The notes under the pieces were generated by a model. That model was not told the DNA's origin, did no database searches, and was given only the letters and a program-made list of their open reading frames with translations. This document shows positions 53,763 through 62,756 of a DNA stretch of 64,000 bases, in pieces. A program made the translations under genes and the position numbers. Origin of the DNA: Devosia rhizoryzae (GTDB taxonomy: Bacteria > Pseudomonadota > Alphaproteobacteria > Rhizobiales > Devosiaceae); contig NZ_CP068046.1 of NCBI RefSeq assembly GCF_016698665.1, forward strand, positions 1,674,001 to 1,738,000. The letters are read 5' to 3'. Numbering within the stretch: position 1 is the first letter of the stretch; each line of letters begins with the position of its first letter.

Positions 53763-55316
53763 TTAGGTGAGCGCTGGTGGCCGTTGCACGGCATGATCGG
53801 TCGCGCGCTCAAAGGCGTCACCGATCTGAACGATGGTCGCTTCATCCCAGTGCTTGCCGACGATCTGCATGCCCATTGGCAAGCCATTGTCGAAGCCGAT
53901 GGGCATGGCCAGAACGGGATGACCGCTGACGTTAAAGCCAATGGTGCGCATCGGCGTCCACACGGCTTCTTTTTCGAAGGGCGCGGCCAGCAGCGCCGTG
54001 GTCAGCGCACCAGCCGTGATCAGGGCATCGTGGCTGAGCAGAAGCCTGTCGACCTCAGCCCGGAACAGTTCCCCTGCCCCGCGCGCTCTGGCGAGTTCAT
54101 CCTCGGTGACAGCAAGGCCGGCGGCCAGGCTCAAGAAAGCGCGGCGGCCGAAGTCGTCGGGACGATCACGCAGGCTCTGCGCATGATAGTCGAAGCTTTC
54201 CTTGTGAAGGATCGCGGCGGCGGCTACTTCGATGCTGTAATAGTCGGGAAGCTCGACTTCCTCGATGATCGCGCCAAGTTGCGACAGGGTCGAAATCGCC
54301 GTGTCTATGGCGCTCAGAACCGCCGGCGAGGTCTGGCTATCCTGGGCAAACCAGTTGCGGGCGTAGCCGATGCGCAGCCCCGATATGGACCGGCCAAGCT
54401 TTTCCGATGCCGATACCCCCGGCGGGAAATCGGCAATGACATCGAGCGTGGCGGCAGCCTCGGCAACGGTCGCGCTCATGGGCCCAACATGGTCCATGCT
54501 GTCCGACATCGGCAACACGCCGCTGCGCGGCACGAGGTCGAATGTCGGCTTCAGCCCCACGACGCCGCAATAGAAGGCGGGTCCGCGCAGCGAGCCGCCG
54601 GTATCGGTGCCCAGCGTCGTGCGCAGCAAGCCGCCGGCAACCGCCACCGCACTGCCGGACGACGAACCGCCAGTAATATGCTCGAGGCTCCAGGGATTTC
54701 GCGCTGGCGGAAAGGCGCCTCGATTGTCTGGGCCGACAGTGCCCCATTCATAAGTCGCAAGCTTGCCGATGACGATGGCGCCAGCATCGCGCAAACGCCG
54801 GACAACCTCGGCGTCTTTTTCGGCGAAGGCGTTCTTGCGTCCCGGGGCGTTCGCCGTCGTCGCGAGGCCCGATACGTCGATCAGGTCCTTGATGCCAACT
54901 GGAATGCCATGGAGGTGGCTGATGTCGACGCCTTCGGCAAAGGCTGCATCAGCCTCTTTCGCAGCAGCAAGCGCGCCTTCGCGATCGACCACGTAGAAGG
55001 CGCGATAAGCGCCATCGCGCGCCTCGATACGGCGCAAATAGGCTTCCACCAATGCGACCGAGGTCAGCCGGCCATCACGCAGGATATTGCCTTGCTCGAA
55101 GAGCGAGAGATCGAGCGCCATGTCTGCGGTCGCGTCGATCGCAGGCTTGGCGTTGGTCTCCACACACGCCAGGCCGTCGCTCATCCAGTCGGCAAGTTTT
55201 CGCACGCTTTCGGCCTCGTCAGCCGACAGCTGCAACCCGTGGCGCTGCACCGCCTCGTCGAAGACGGCGCGCTTTTCGTCGATGGTCTCAGCCACTCTGG
55301 CTTCTCCGGCAGGCAT
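53763..55316 (-). CDS. Amidase (amidase signature family)
   Basis: A 517-residue hydrolase with the Ser-Ser-Lys triad of the amidase signature family: Lys in [11 protein letters not shown], the Gly/Ser-rich [14 protein letters not shown], and the nucleophilic Ser in [16 protein letters not shown]. Residues about 1-85 form an N-terminal helical region, and the ending [13 protein letters not shown] is typical. It cleaves an amide bond in an unknown substrate in the cytoplasm. Its ATG directly follows the stop of the ABC ATPase, so it is the last gene of the importer operon. Confidence 0.92.
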   Translation of the reverse strand: MPAGEARVAETIDEKRAVFDEAVQRHGLQLSADEAESVRKLADWMSDGLACVETNAKPAIDATADMALDLSLFEQGNILRDGRLTSVALVEAYLRRIEARDGAYRAFYVVDREGALAAAKEADAAFAEGVDISHLHGIPVGIKDLIDVSGLATTANAPGRKNAFAEKDAEVVRRLRDAGAIVIGKLATYEWGTVGPDNRGAFPPARNPWSLEHITGGSSSGSAVAVAGGLLRTTLGTDTGGSLRGPAFYCGVVGLKPTFDLVPRSGVLPMSDSMDHVGPMSATVAEAAATLDVIADFPPGVSASEKLGRSISGLRIGYARNWFAQDSQTSPAVLSAIDTAISTLSQLGAIIEEVELPDYYSIEVAAAAILHKESFDYHAQSLRDRPDDFGRRAFLSLAAGLAVTEDELARARGAGELFRAEVDRLLLSHDALITAGALTTALLAAPFEKEAVWTPMRTIGFNVSGHPVLAMPIGFDNGLPMGMQIVGKHWDEATIVQIGDAFERATDHAVQRPPALT

Positions 55317-56375
55317 TTATCCAGCCGTAGCGATACGCTGACCGGTGGACCGGTCAAAGAGGTGGCAGGCACTTGGGGCGATGTTGACGCGCACCACGTC
55401 GCCGATTTCGGCGCGATAATCCTTGCCGACCTTGATCGACACCAGTTCACCGGCAACGCGCATCGAGATCATGGTCGCCTCACCCAGAAGCTCGACACTA
55501 TAGATCGGCGCTTCGATGTGGGAATTGCTGTCGGCCAAGACAGCATCTTCGGCGCGGAAGCCGAGGGTCACCGGGCCGTTGAACTGCGTCGAGAGGCCAT
55601 CGACGCGGATATGATCGCCGGTAAAGACGCCATTGTGGATTTCGCCGTGCACGAGGTTCATGGCCGGCGAACCGATAAAGCTCGCGACAAAGGTGTTTGC
55701 CGGTCGATCATAGATCTCCATCGGCGTGCCGACCTGCTGGATCAACCCATTGCTCATGACCACGACGCGGTCGGCCAGGGTCATGGCTTCGATCTGGTCA
55801 TGCGTCACGTAGATGGTCGTGCGCTTGAGCGTATGATGAAGGTTCTTGATCTGCGCACGGGTCGAAACGCGGAGCTTGGCGTCAAGGTTGGACAGCGGCT
55901 CGTCCATGAGGAAGGCGTTGGGCTCGCGCACGATAGCGCGGGCAAGCGCGACGCGCTGGCGCTGGCCACCCGAAAGGGCCGCCGGGCGGCGCTGCAGGAA
56001 GTCATCTAGCTCGACCATTTTGCTCGCCGCCATGACGCGCTCATGGTGCTGCTCGGCCGGCACTTTGCGGACCTTAAGCGGGAAGCGAATGTTCTCGTAG
56101 ACGGTCATGTTCGGGTAAAGGCCATAGCTCTGGAACACCATGGAAATGTCCCGGTCCTTGGGCTCGAGCTTGTTGACCAGCCGGTCGCCGATCCAGATTT
56201 CGCCTTCGGTAATGTCCTCGAGCCCCGCAATCATGCGCATGGTCGTGGTCTTGCCGCAGCCCGAGGGCCCCAGCAAAACAAGGAATTCCTGGTCGGCGAT
56301 ATCGAGATTGAAGTTGTCGACGCCGATGAAATTGTTCCAGCGCTTGGAGACGTTCTTGAGACGGATCTGGGCCAT
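55317..56375 (-). CDS. ABC transporter ATP-binding protein, UgpC/MalK type
   Basis: A 352-residue ATPase that drives sugar-type import. Walker A GPSGCGKTT (about 36-44), the Q-loop SMVFQSYGLYPNMTVYENI, signature LSGGQRQRVALARA, Walker B AFLMDEPLSNLDAKLR and the switch His in YVTHDQIEAMTLADRV are all intact. The C-terminal TOBE domain (about 240-345) is shared with UgpC, MsmK and MalK and often allows sharing between importers. It begins five bases after the second permease gene. Confidence 0.96.
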   Translation of the reverse strand: MAQIRLKNVSKRWNNFIGVDNFNLDIADQEFLVLLGPSGCGKTTTMRMIAGLEDITEGEIWIGDRLVNKLEPKDRDISMVFQSYGLYPNMTVYENIRFPLKVRKVPAEQHHERVMAASKMVELDDFLQRRPAALSGGQRQRVALARAIVREPNAFLMDEPLSNLDAKLRVSTRAQIKNLHHTLKRTTIYVTHDQIEAMTLADRVVVMSNGLIQQVGTPMEIYDRPANTFVASFIGSPAMNLVHGEIHNGVFTGDHIRVDGLSTQFNGPVTLGFRAEDAVLADSNSHIEAPIYSVELLGEATMISMRVAGELVSIKVGKDYRAEIGDVVRVNIAPSACHLFDRSTGQRIATAG

Positions 56376-56380
56376 CGGAG

Positions 56381-57268
56381 TTAGCCTTTCACTGCGCCGG
56401 CGGTCAGGCCGCTGACGATCTGGCGTTGGAAGAAGAGGACGAGGATGAAGAGCGGCACTGTGGCCGAGACCACGGCGGCGACGGCGAACATGACATTGCC
56501 CTGCTCCTGCACCGAGCCAAGGAAGCTCGATATCTTGGGCACCATGGTCTGGTTGTCGCTGCTGAGCAGCATCGAGGTCACGGCAAAGTCGTTATAGGCC
56601 AGAAGGAAGCTGAAAAGGCCCGTGGTCACGACGCCGGGCCACATGACCGGGATGATGACGCGGCGGAAGGCTTCGAAGCGCGAACAGCCGTCGACCATTG
56701 CCGATTCATCGAGATCCTTGGGGATCGAGAGGAAGAAGGAATGCAGCATCCAGAGCGTGAAGGGCTGGTTGATCGCGACGAGCACGATGATCGACGTCGG
56801 CAGCACGCCCCAGATATTGAGCTCGAAGAAGGGCAGCAGATAGCCCGAAACGAGCGTAATGTGCGGCATGGCGCGGAACACCAGCGCGGCGATCAAGATC
56901 CAGAAGGCGTAGCGCTGACCTGAGCGGGCAAGCGCATAGCCCCCGAGCGTGCCGAGCGTCAGTGAGATCACCGTTACGGAAACGGTGACGATCGCGGTAT
57001 TGGCGACGGCGCGCCAGAACTCGCGGGTCACCCAGGCGCCATAGTAACCGTCACCAGTGAAGGCGCTGCCCGTCTGGCGCTGGGTGAAGGGGCCGGTAAT
57101 GGCGTTGATCCAGTTTTGCCGGGAAAAGAAGTCCGGCTCGACCTTGAACGAACCCCACACCGTCCACAGGAATGGGAAGGCAGCGAGCACAACCCAGACC
57201 ACGAGGAAGCCGATGATGACGATGTTGAGGCCAAGCGGCCGACGCTGAGAGACTGCGGTGTCGGACAT
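56381..57268 (-). CDS. ABC sugar-type permease, MalG/UgpE family
   Basis: A 295-residue inner-membrane permease with six helices. The coupling EAA loop is ESAMVDGCSRFEAFRRVIIPVMWPGV (about 190-215). The long periplasmic segment after helix 1 (FFSRQNWINAITGPFTQRQTGSAFTGDGYY) is usual for the group. It follows the first permease by one base and precedes the ATPase, so the three should assemble with the binding protein. Confidence 0.95.
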   Translation of the reverse strand: MSDTAVSQRRPLGLNIVIIGFLVVWVVLAAFPFLWTVWGSFKVEPDFFSRQNWINAITGPFTQRQTGSAFTGDGYYGAWVTREFWRAVANTAIVTVSVTVISLTLGTLGGYALARSGQRYAFWILIAALVFRAMPHITLVSGYLLPFFELNIWGVLPTSIIVLVAINQPFTLWMLHSFFLSIPKDLDESAMVDGCSRFEAFRRVIIPVMWPGVVTTGLFSFLLAYNDFAVTSMLLSSDNQTMVPKISSFLGSVQEQGNVMFAVAAVVSATVPLFILVLFFQRQIVSGLTAGAVKG

Positions 57269-57269
57269 A

Positions 57270-58301
57270 TCAGACCACCTTGTGGTTGAATTCGCGCCAG
57301 GTGCGGACCAGCACCGGGGAGAGCAGAATGATGACGCCGATGATGGTGATCACCGAAGTCGCACCAGCCGAGCCGAAGAGCTGCGCGTCGCCGGAAAGAT
57401 CGTTGAAGATCAGCCAGCTGAGCGAAGTGGCATTGGCTTCGGCCGAGAAGCCGACGATAGGCTCGAAGACGCGGAAGTTGTCCATCAGCTGCACCAGCGC
57501 CACGAAGGTCGCAAGTGGCGCAAGATGAGGGATCACGACGTAGCGGATGCGCTCCCAGCGGCTGGCACCATCGATCATCGCCGATTCCAGCGTGTCGGCG
57601 GGAACGGTCTGGAGGCCGGCATAGAAGACGACGAAGCTGAAGGGTGCGTTGGTCCAGACGCCGTAGAACAGCAGGGACAGCCAGGTCAGCAACGGCGACT
57701 GGCGCAGCGACAGGGTCGGATCATCGAAGAGCACGCGCAGGTTGGCGCCGATAATGCCGTTCGGCTGGATCATCCAATAAAGGATCAGCGAGCCGATCAG
57801 TGGCGTGATGATCATCGGCAGAAGCGAGAAGAAGATGACCGGACCCTTGACCATCTTCGGCACTGTGTTGACCGCGAGCGCGATGATGAAGCCGAGTGCC
57901 ATGGCGATCGGCGTCACCACGAAGCAAAAGACCAGCGTGAAGGCGAGCGCCTTATAAAGCGGCAGGTTGTAGATGCGGGTGACGATGTCGCCGATGCCAT
58001 TGTTGTTGGCAAGGATGGCGCCGATCTCGTCGACCGCAAGGTGGCCGCGATTGAGGTAGGTTCCGAACCTGTTGAAGCGCCCCATGGGCTGCTCTTCACG
58101 AAGCTCGGCCATGGCAGCCGTGTCGACGCGGGTCTCGGTGGTGCAGCCGCCAAAGGGCTGGCAGCTCTCGACCTGAACCAGAATTCGACCGTGTTCGACA
58201 TGGAAGCTCTGCACCACGACCGAGACGATCGGCAGGGCGATGAAGAGGACCATCGCGATCAGCGAGGGCAGGATGAAGGCAAAAAATGTCTTATGCGGCA
58301 T
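57270..58301 (-). CDS. ABC sugar-type permease, MalF/UgpA family
   Basis: A 343-residue inner-membrane permease with six to seven helices and the EAA loop LESAMIDGASRWERIRYVVIPHLAPL (about 244-268). Between helix 1 and 2 lies a periplasmic insert of about 100 residues with two cysteines (CQPFGGCTTETR). It is transcribed behind the binding-protein gene across a 154-bp gap that contains a hairpin. Confidence 0.95.
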   Translation of the reverse strand: MPHKTFFAFILPSLIAMVLFIALPIVSVVVQSFHVEHGRILVQVESCQPFGGCTTETRVDTAAMAELREEQPMGRFNRFGTYLNRGHLAVDEIGAILANNNGIGDIVTRIYNLPLYKALAFTLVFCFVVTPIAMALGFIIALAVNTVPKMVKGPVIFFSLLPMIITPLIGSLILYWMIQPNGIIGANLRVLFDDPTLSLRQSPLLTWLSLLFYGVWTNAPFSFVVFYAGLQTVPADTLESAMIDGASRWERIRYVVIPHLAPLATFVALVQLMDNFRVFEPIVGFSAEANATSLSWLIFNDLSGDAQLFGSAGATSVITIIGVIILLSPVLVRTWREFNHKVV

Positions 58302-58384
58302 CTGATGCCTCCCATACGCGGCAAATGAATGGAGCGCGGCGACAAGCAGCCGCCAACACCACGGCGTGGCCGCGGCGCGGGGTT

Positions 58385-58420
58385 GAAGGGGCCCACCACG
58401 AGGGAGGAGCAGACCCCTTC
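58385..58420 (-). promoter_or_regulatory. Hairpin between binding-protein and permease genes
   Basis: GAAGGGG (58385-58391) and CCCCTTC (58414-58420) form a 7-bp stem with a 22-base loop, some 35 bp past the binding-protein stop. Such intercistronic hairpins in ABC operons protect the upstream message and raise the binding-protein to permease ratio. That role is inferred from position. Confidence 0.55.
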
Positions 58421-58455
58421 GAAGTCAAGTCAAGCCTCGGAAAGAGGCGCCCGAC

Positions 58456-59694
58456 TTAGAGGTAGCCGCCTTCCTTGGCAGCAGTGTCATAGGCTGCCTT
58501 GACGTCGGCCAGAGCCTGAGCCGCATCTTCCGAACCGGCCATGTATTCGGCCAATTCAGCAGAGAGAGCGGTGTGGAGCAGGCCCATGTAAGGCTGCATC
58601 GGGTAGGCACGGGCACCGGCATTTGCGGTGGCGATCACGCCAACGGCGTTCGGGCCCGGCTCGTAGCCCTTGACCAGCCAGGTGGCAACGGTCGGGTTCG
58701 CCGCAACCATTTCGGGGTTGATGCCGTGGACCATGGCCTGGAACGAGGCGGCAGCGTCTTCGTCCGAGATGTTCTTGGCAATGGTGAAACCATCCCACCA
58801 GAGCGCCACAGCCGGAGTGGTGCCGCCGTTGATCACGGGAGCCGCCGCCAGAACGGTGTTTTCGACAACGCCTTCGGCAGCGCCTTCACCGTCGAGCATG
58901 TCGCCAGCGAGCGAACCCCACTGGACCATCATCGCGACATTGCCGGCTTTGTATTCGGCCTGGATGCCGTTGGCGTCGAAGGTCAGGTAGTCCGGATCCA
59001 TGTACTGGGTCAGGGCGCGCATGGTTTCGAGCGTCTTCATGCCATTTTCGTTGTCGATGGCAAGTTCAGCCGAACCCGGAGCGAAGAATTCGCCGCCGGT
59101 GCCGAGATAGGTGTTGACGAATTCGGCGGCCAGATCCCAACCGGGCTTGTCCGAAGCGGCCAGCGGGTATTCCATCAAGCCGTCGGCCTTGATCTTTTCG
59201 GCAGCGGCGAGGATGTCCTCGTAGGACTTGGGCTCGGCAATGCCCGCCTGGTCGAGGATGTCCTTGCGATAGAAGAGGTGCTGGGCATTGCCCATAAAGG
59301 CGATGGCCATGGTCTTGCCATCGATCTTGATCAGCTGGTTCGGCTGCAGGTCAGCGCCATATTCGGCAACCAGATCGTCGAGCGGACGGATCAGGTCGTC
59401 GTTCATCAGCGGAACGATTGAGTTGTTGGCGACCACGGCAACCGAATATTCGGCCGGGTTGATCGAGAGAGCTGGAACCTGGAGGTTCTTGTGCTCGGCA
59501 GTGGCATTGGCCGTGACCGTGATGCCATCGGCAGCGCATTCTTGGGCGGTCGTGTTGATGAGGCGCAGCGCCTCGAAGTCGTTGGAAAGGATACGGACCG
59601 AACCGGTACCCTCGATCCCGCAGTCAGCGAATGCAGCGCCGGCGGTGAGGCACAAAACGCCGATTGATACAGTGGTTTTCAGCAAAATATTCAT
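58456..59694 (-). CDS. ABC transporter extracellular solute-binding protein, family 1 (sugar type)
   Basis: A 412-residue periplasmic binding protein from ATG 59694 (MNILLKTTVSIGVLCLTAGAAFA), preceded by TAGGAGAG; cleavage is expected after residue 23. The mature protein has family-1 features: LQVPALSINPAEYSVAVVANNSIVPLMNDDLIRPLDDLV near the N-terminus and LWWDGFTIAKN plus NPTVATWLVKG later. It captures the substrate for the two permeases. It is the first gene of the importer operon, with operator 2 and a 14-bp palindrome upstream. Confidence 0.95.
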   Translation of the reverse strand: MNILLKTTVSIGVLCLTAGAAFADCGIEGTGSVRILSNDFEALRLINTTAQECAADGITVTANATAEHKNLQVPALSINPAEYSVAVVANNSIVPLMNDDLIRPLDDLVAEYGADLQPNQLIKIDGKTMAIAFMGNAQHLFYRKDILDQAGIAEPKSYEDILAAAEKIKADGLMEYPLAASDKPGWDLAAEFVNTYLGTGGEFFAPGSAELAIDNENGMKTLETMRALTQYMDPDYLTFDANGIQAEYKAGNVAMMVQWGSLAGDMLDGEGAAEGVVENTVLAAAPVINGGTTPAVALWWDGFTIAKNISDEDAAASFQAMVHGINPEMVAANPTVATWLVKGYEPGPNAVGVIATANAGARAYPMQPYMGLLHTALSAELAEYMAGSEDAAQALADVKAAYDTAAKEGGYL

Positions 59695-59787
59695 GGTCTC
59701 TCCTACCGGTGCACGACGCCCCATCGCGCCCCGCATCCCTTGTTGGCTTTAATTTCCCGTGGCCAAGATTGGCACTTTCGCATCCGC

Positions 59788-59801
59788 CAAATGGCCATTT
59801 G
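59788..59801. promoter_or_regulatory. Perfect 14-bp palindrome in the importer promoter region
   Basis: CAAATGGCCATTTG is a perfect palindrome between operator 2 and the binding-protein start. It differs from the LacI-type operator, so a second regulator may bind here. Function is not shown. Confidence 0.4.
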
Positions 59802-59831
59802 TCTTCCGCACGTCACAATTGCTAGGCCACC

Positions 59832-59847
59832 TTGCATACGAATGCAA
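59832..59847. promoter_or_regulatory. LacI-type operator 2
   Basis: TTGCATACGAATGCAA matches operator 1 (53709-53724) at 15 of 16 positions. It lies about 140 bp upstream of the binding-protein start, within the 366-bp gap that separates it from the divergent DUF4344 gene. It should control the importer-amidase operon. Nothing else recognisable lies between 59850 and 60060. Confidence 0.75.
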
Positions 59848-60060
59848 TCCTGAATTTAGCTTCGGTTAATGGGGGCAACTGGATGGGTTGCGGTGAAACA
59901 TTCTGCCGGTGGAAGACCTCTCGCCCACGACGTTCCGGAGCGGCAGTTCGCTTCGCCCTGAACTTGCTGGCCAAAGGCAGACTTCCCTCTTCCCCTCAAC
60001 AAAACTCCGTATAAACATGCGGCGTAGCCCGGCATGTTGCTGCGGGGCATTGGGGGATCG

Positions 60061-60927
60061 ATGAGAGTTTTTGCGGCAGCACTAATGGCCATGATGTGCC
60101 TCACCTTTCCCGCCCTCGCCCAGGACGAAGACGAGATCGCACAGGCGATTGACTTTGCCATGCATGACGCGGCTTTCACCATGTACCACGAGATCGGGCA
60201 CATGCTGGTGAGCGAGCTCAATCTGCCGGTCCTCGGCAAGGAGGAGGACGCAGCGGATGCTCTGGCTGTCATCATGCTGCTCAACGATGACAGCGACGAG
60301 AACAGCTACAATGCGCTGATCGATGCGGCCGATGGCTGGTACTTCAATGCCGTGAAATCGACCGGCAGCACGATCGAGGATTTCTCGTTCTACGACGAGC
60401 ACAGCCTCGATATTCAGCGCGCCTATGCCATGGTTTGCATGATGGTGGGCAAGGAGCCGGACTATTTCAGCGAAGTCGCAGACGCCTATGAGTTCAGCGA
60501 GGATCGGCGGGTGGGCTGCGGCTATACCTATCGCCAGGCCAAGGCGGCCTGGGATGCGCTCCTTAAGCCCCACGCGGTGCGGAGCACGCAAGGAAAGCCG
60601 ATCGAGGTGATCTTCGAGGACGCGGGGGACTATTCGGACTTCAGCCAAATTCTCAAAGGCCGTCAGGTGTTGGAGCACGCTGCGGACCTTGTGATGGAAA
60701 AATATGTCCTCCCCGCGCCGGTCACCTTCGTGGCCACCCAATGCGGCTCGGCCAATGCCTTCTACGATCCGAGCGAACGGCAGGTGACCTATTGCTATGA
60801 GCTCGCTAACGACCTCTTCTCGCTCTATGTGAACGACATCCTCGGCTATGGCGAGGAACAGTCCGCCGATGACGAAGAGGAAGAGTCCGCGGGCAATTTC
60901 CTCTCCAACGCCGTCCCGATTCAATAG
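60061..60927 (+). CDS. DUF4344-type putative secreted metallopeptidase, paralog 2
   Basis: A 288-residue protein from ATG 60061 (MRVFAAALMAMMCLTFPALAQ), with cleavage expected after residue 20. It has HEIGH (43-47) and EED (61-63), and later ATQCGSANAFYD and YCYEL, the same landmarks as paralog 1 at 6962. An upstream in-frame start at 60034 would precede the signal peptide by nine residues. The C-terminus is an acidic tail (DDEEEESAGNF). It likely works in the periplasm; the substrate is unknown. Confidence 0.88.
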   Translation: MRVFAAALMAMMCLTFPALAQDEDEIAQAIDFAMHDAAFTMYHEIGHMLVSELNLPVLGKEEDAADALAVIMLLNDDSDENSYNALIDAADGWYFNAVKSTGSTIEDFSFYDEHSLDIQRAYAMVCMMVGKEPDYFSEVADAYEFSEDRRVGCGYTYRQAKAAWDALLKPHAVRSTQGKPIEVIFEDAGDYSDFSQILKGRQVLEHAADLVMEKYVLPAPVTFVATQCGSANAFYDPSERQVTYCYELANDLFSLYVNDILGYGEEQSADDEEEESAGNFLSNAVPIQ

Positions 60928-61005
60928 CGCTTACACTCCTCGTGTTTTGAGATGACGCCTGCCCGCGGCGCCGCTATGAGCACTTCGGTTGCGGAAAGGG
61001 CCGGC

Positions 61006-61212
61006 ATGCAGTTCAAGGTGAAATGGGCGCGTTATCACCCCGCCCGGACCAGGCTTGAGTTTTGCGCCTCCGGCACGCGCAATGGCGCCCTCTTCACCGT
61101 GGTGACCGATGTCCGCTGCCTCAAAGATCCGGTGACGTCCGAAAACATCCACCTCGTGGCCTTGCTCCGCCTCGAAGAGCTGTTCCGCCGGCCGAGCGCC
61201 TCGGGCAAATAG
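61006..61212 (+). CDS. Small protein of unknown function
   Basis: A 68-residue protein from ATG 61006 (MQFKVKWARYHPARTRLEF), with GGAAAGGG upstream. Alternative starts lie at 60976 and 60952. The sequence alternates charged and hydrophobic residues (GALFTVVTDVRCL, NIHLVALLRLEELF) as expected for a folded protein, but I do not recognise the family. There is a competing minus-strand frame over part of it, so the call is tentative. Confidence 0.55.
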   Translation: MQFKVKWARYHPARTRLEFCASGTRNGALFTVVTDVRCLKDPVTSENIHLVALLRLEELFRRPSASGK

Positions 61213-61339
61213 CGCTCGACTTACCCCTGGCGCATGGCTCCTTTGAGCAAAGCGGCCCTACACGACGAACCCTTTCGGGACCATTTAGGTGTCATGGAAG
61301 CGAACGGGAATTGGCCCGGTTCGTTTGATGGAGTAAGCC

Positions 61340-61513
61340 ATGAGCACCCCGCGCAAGAACAAGTTCTTTGCGACCCTCGACACTTTTGCCACCGTGTTCG
61401 GCAGCGCAGCTGCCGTGTCGGCGGCAGTCGAAGCCGGACGGGCGCCCAAGGCCAAGCACCTCGAGAGCCTGGGCATCGACCCGGTCGCCTTCCGCAACAT
61501 CGGCAGGATGTAA
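61340..61513 (+). CDS. Small 57-aa protein of unknown function
   Basis: A short gene from ATG 61340, with GGAG upstream, encodes 57 residues: a basic start (MSTPRKNKFFATLD), an Ala/Val-rich middle that could form one amphipathic helix (GSAAAVSAAVEAGR) and the ending LGIDPVAFRNIGRM. The composition and ribosome site suggest a real protein. A strong terminator follows about 85 bp downstream. Confidence 0.65.
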   Translation: MSTPRKNKFFATLDTFATVFGSAAAVSAAVEAGRAPKAKHLESLGIDPVAFRNIGRM

Positions 61514-61597
61514 GCCACGCTCGCGGTCCCTTGGGGACTGCTGATGCGCAGGGCCCGAGCCCTCCCTCTTAAGGCCCAGCGCCCGCCTGCCGACACG

Positions 61598-61642
61598 AAA
61601 GCCCGGATGCCGGATCCCTCCCCGGCGTCCGGGCTTTTCTTT
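61598..61642. terminator. Terminator between the small-protein gene and acuI-like gene
   Basis: AAAGCCCGGATGCCGG and CCGGCGTCCGGGCTTT pair as a long, slightly imperfect stem, followed on the plus strand by TCTTTT. It lies at the 3' side of both converging genes and can serve both. Confidence 0.85.
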
Positions 61643-61643
61643 T

Positions 61644-62639
61644 CTATTCCAGATGCGGGTTGACCAGCACTCGCCCGCGCACTTCGCCCTGGAGGATCTC
61701 GGCCGCTTTTTCCGGCAGGTCGGCGAGCCCGACCTCCTCGATATTGCTGCGATAGACCCCCATGTCGAACAGCCCGGCCAACCGCTGCCAGGCCGCAACC
61801 CGCGCTGCAAAAGGCTGCATGACGCTGTCGATGCCCAGAAGGTTCACGCCGCGAAGAATGAACGGCAAGACATTGGTGTTGAGCGCGATTCCCGCCGCAT
61901 TGCCGATGCTCGCGACCGACCCGCCATAGCGGATCTGCCGCAACAGCTTGCCGAGAACATCGCCGCCGACGCTGTCGATTGCCGCCGCAAAGCGTGCTGA
62001 TTCGAGGGGCTTATCGGGCTGCGCCAGAAACTCGGCACGATCCACGATGCTCGTGGCCCCGAGTTCGCGAAGCATATCGCCGTGCTGCGGGCGGCCAGAC
62101 AGGGCGGCAACCTTGTAGCCGAGCCGCGCCAGGAGCATCACCGCGATGGAGCCGACCCCGCCGGCCGCGCCGGTCACCAGCACTTCCCCGCTTTGGGGTG
62201 AGAGCCCCATGCCTTCGAGTCGATCGATGGCCAGCATCGCCGTGAGCCCCGCCGTACCAACAGCCATCGCATCGCGGGTCGACAACCCCTCCGGCAGCGG
62301 CACCAGCCAGTCGGCTTTGACCCGCGCCCGTTCGCTGAAACCGCCCCAATGCGTCTCCCCGACTCGCCAGCCCGTCAGCACCACCTTGTCTTCAGCCGTG
62401 TAGCGGCCATCATCGCTGCGGCGCACCGTGCCGGCAAAATCGATGCCCGCCACATGCGGAAAGCTCCGCACCAGCCCGCCCTCCCCCATAAGGCAAAGCC
62501 CGTCCTTGTAGTTGAACCCCGCCCATTCAACATCGACCGTGACCTCGCCCTCCGGCAATCGGCTTTCATCCAGCGTTTGCACCGTGGAGATGGTCCTGCC
62601 GTAGATGGGCGCCTGGGTCACGAGTGCGCGGAAGCTCAT
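61644..62639 (-). CDS. MDR-family oxidoreductase, AcuI/YhdH type (acryloyl-CoA reductase-like)
   Basis: A 331-residue zinc-free medium-chain reductase. I start it at ATG 62639 (MSFRALVTQ), ten bases behind AAGGAG; an ATG at 62648 is too close to that site. Family landmarks are NYKDGLCLMGEGGLVRSFPHVAGIDFAGTV, the cofactor loop TGAAGGVGSIAVMLLARLG, and GVNLLGIDSVMQP. AcuI and YhdH reduce acryloyl-CoA with NADPH, detoxifying it. It probably stands alone, divergent from the hydrolase gene. Confidence 0.92.
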   Translation of the reverse strand: MSFRALVTQAPIYGRTISTVQTLDESRLPEGEVTVDVEWAGFNYKDGLCLMGEGGLVRSFPHVAGIDFAGTVRRSDDGRYTAEDKVVLTGWRVGETHWGGFSERARVKADWLVPLPEGLSTRDAMAVGTAGLTAMLAIDRLEGMGLSPQSGEVLVTGAAGGVGSIAVMLLARLGYKVAALSGRPQHGDMLRELGATSIVDRAEFLAQPDKPLESARFAAAIDSVGGDVLGKLLRQIRYGGSVASIGNAAGIALNTNVLPFILRGVNLLGIDSVMQPFAARVAAWQRLAGLFDMGVYRSNIEEVGLADLPEKAAEILQGEVRGRVLVNPHLE

Positions 62640-62756
62640 GAGTGTCATTCTCCTTAGGTTTGGGCATACTTGCCCAAAGATCGGCCGGATGAAAGGCCGC
62701 GCGCCTGTCGAAATCGGGCATTCCTGTTCGTCGTTAAGGCATCAAGGGAGAACACC

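Noticed and set aside
53709..56009. Plus-strand open frame of 766 codons
   Set aside because: It starts inside the palindromic operator and runs antisense through the amidase and ATPase genes; the protein has no family features.
60931..61152. Minus-strand frame of 73 codons
   Set aside because: It competes with the plus-strand small gene at 61006, which has a better ribosome site and a more protein-like sequence.
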